From JAJPHC01 sp035255945 (GTDB lineage Bacteria; Acidobacteriota; Thermoanaerobaculia; Gp7-AA8): a DNA stretch of 7,702 nucleotides. Location: the NCBI GenBank assembly GCA_035255945.1, contig DATEZA010000154.1, positions 1 through 7,702 of the forward strand, in the 5' to 3' direction. The notes beneath the pieces are model-generated. The model ran no database searches. It was not told where the DNA came from and was given only the letters and a program-made list of their open reading frames with translations. Shown here piece after piece: positions 6,709 to 7,702 of this stretch (the stretch's first letter is position 1; each line of letters starts with the position of its first letter). The translations under genes were made by a program, and so were the position numbers.

Positions 6709-7657
6709 GCCGTGCGTCGCGAGTTTCGCGACAGAGCCGACATCATAAGCTCCTCGAGAAAGTCCCGAAATCCGATGCCCGCGGCGGCGAGCGCTTTTCG
6801 GAATCCACTGTCCGGTCCGATGTCGGGATTCGGGTTGATGTCGACGATGCAAAGCTCACCTGTCGGCCGCTGCCTGATGTCCATCCGGCAGTAGCCGCGG
6901 ATGGAGAGTACGTCCGCGGCTTTGCGGCATAAGTCGGAGATGTCACGCCGCAATGTGTCGCTCATCACACCGGGGGTGACGTTGACGGTCGCGCGGTCTT
7001 CGCGCGAGCCGCTCGCCCATTTGGCTTTCCAGCCGACGACGCGCTCTTCGGGAGCGAGCTCGTCCGCGAAGACGATTTCGCCGGGCGGCAGCATGCGATC
7101 GAGGTACATCGCCTGATTGAATTCGCGGCCATCGATAAATTCTTCAATGAGCGCGGGTTGTCTGTACGTCTCTTCGATGTACCTCTTCCGCGCCTCGGCC
7201 TCCTCTTTTGTTTTCACGACGGACGCGGCGTCGATCCCCACGCCGGCGTCTTCGCGCGATGGCTTCACGATCGCCGGAAACACGTCATCACGCGGCGTGG
7301 TGATGCCGTGCACGTTGAGCAGGCGTTTGACGAGGATCTTGTCGGTGCAGAGGCCGGCGGCGATCGGATCGGCGCCGGTAAACGGGATGCCGAGCATCTC
7401 CAGCGCGAGCGCGAAATGCATTTCGTAGCGCGGATTGCCGAGGACACCTTCGCAGAGGTTGAAGACTACGTGTGCATCGCGCAGATCGCGGAGGGCGGGG
7501 CGGAGGTCGCGGACGGGGTAGAGCGTGGCGCCGAGCGTTTCGGCAATCTCGCGCGCGGACTCGGCGCTCTCCGCTTCGCCGATGCGCTCGATGTCGTTCA
7601 GATGTTGTTTGAGGTGAGTGTCATCGTTGAACGCGACCGCGATTGCGTCTGTGTCAT
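6705..7657 (-). CDS. D-Ala-D-Ala ligase-like ATP-grasp enzyme (start disrupted or unclear)
   Basis: An ATP-dependent carboxylate-amine ligase of unknown substrates. The pre-ATP-grasp region includes IAVAFNDDTHLKQHLNDIE (bases 7643-7587) and FNLCEGVLGNPRYEMHF, then LGIPFTGADPIAAGLCTDK, matching the Ddl pattern LGIPYTGs-x-mDK. The ATP-grasp core shows PAIVKPSREDAGVGID, ALIEEFIDGREFN, YCRMDIRQ and IVDINPNPDIGPDSGF, which supply the ATP lysine, the hinge acids and the Asp/Asp/Asn metal ligands. From the Ile at 7643 it is 312 residues, normal for Ddl. The Met at 7421 would cut off the N-terminal domain. The frame stays open to 7702 but has no ATG, GTG or TTG between 7421 and the edge. An ATG at 7657 is out of frame; one extra T in the TT at 7643-7644 would give MTQTQIAVAF. 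The span given uses that ATG. A frameshift, an assembly error, a rare start or an upstream start are all possible. A housekeeping cell-wall Ddl role is not supported. Confidence 0.8.
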
Positions 7658-7692
7658 TCCGAGCCGCGAAGACGGTCGAGGAATCCCCTGCC
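7652..7692. repeat. Dispersed palindrome, TGTCATTCCGAG...GAGGAATCCCCTGC type
   Basis: The terminal ATTCC at 7656-7660 and GGAAT at 7680-7684 are inverted, with an inner CCG/CGG pair (7664-7666 and 7673-7675) around CGAAGA, giving an imperfect hairpin. I recognise the pattern TGTCATTCCGAGC...GAGGAATC as a short interspersed repeat seen between genes in many bacterial genomes; this is from memory, not a search. It lies at the start of the ATP-grasp gene, where its GGAATGACA end (read on the minus strand) supplies the only nearby ATG, at 7657. Confidence 0.6.
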
Positions 7693-7702
7693 GAAACACG
7701 AG

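Noticed and set aside
6709..6852. Possible 48-residue N-terminal extension of the GNAT protein
   Set aside because: It overlaps the conserved C-terminal part of the ATP-grasp gene in another frame. MKIRPVEPKDRARI at 6708 is a normal GNAT start with an ATGA overlap.

Overview
The window is a high-GC bacterial stretch in which every credible gene reads on the minus strand. Gene order in the direction of transcription, from high to low coordinates, is: a D-Ala-D-Ala-ligase-like ATP-grasp enzyme, a GNAT acetyltransferase, a CcsA/HemX-like membrane protein, hemA, hemC, a cobA-hemD fusion, and a large polytopic membrane protein that runs off the left edge. Heme is made by the C5 (glutamyl-tRNA) route, so this is not an alphaproteobacterium of the ALAS type. 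Base composition, the HemX-hemA-hemC-cobA/hemD order and many short palindromic repeats would suit an Acidobacteriota-like or deltaproteobacterial-like genome. The taxon is inference only.

Right block (about 5426-7702): ATP-grasp, GNAT and the CcsA/HemX-like gene are joined by 4-nt ATGA stop/start overlaps and so look translationally coupled. The N-terminus of the ATP-grasp gene abuts a dispersed palindromic repeat. It has no in-frame ATG, GTG or TTG between the homologous N-terminal sequence and the window edge, and one added base would restore an ATG start. Middle block (1759-5326): hemA, hemC and cobA-hemD are again joined by ATGA overlaps. They carry the pathway from glutamyl-tRNA to uroporphyrinogen III, with a precorrin-2 branch (siroheme/cobalamin/d1) from the methyltransferase half. 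hemB is not in the window. Left block (1-1629): a gene left open at the edge encodes a membrane protein of at least 543 residues with a glycosyltransferase-39-like loop motif.

Only two intergenic gaps exist, of 99 and 129 bp, and both consist largely of repeats that begin at the stop codon of the gene before. The 5326-5426 gap holds AAACCTG heptads facing their reverse complement (18-bp perfect stem). The 1629-1759 gap holds four triloop GC hairpins arranged as a mirror. A related palindrome lies in frame inside the membrane-protein gene. No stretch above 300 bases lacks a gene, and I saw no tRNA, rRNA, CRISPR array, transposase or phage gene.

I do not see a clearly new multi-gene system. 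The most unusual items are the repeat architecture, the ATP-grasp/GNAT pair of unknown substrate coupled to a heme/cytochrome gene, the non-canonical cofactor-cysteine region of HemC, and the disrupted start of the ATP-grasp gene.
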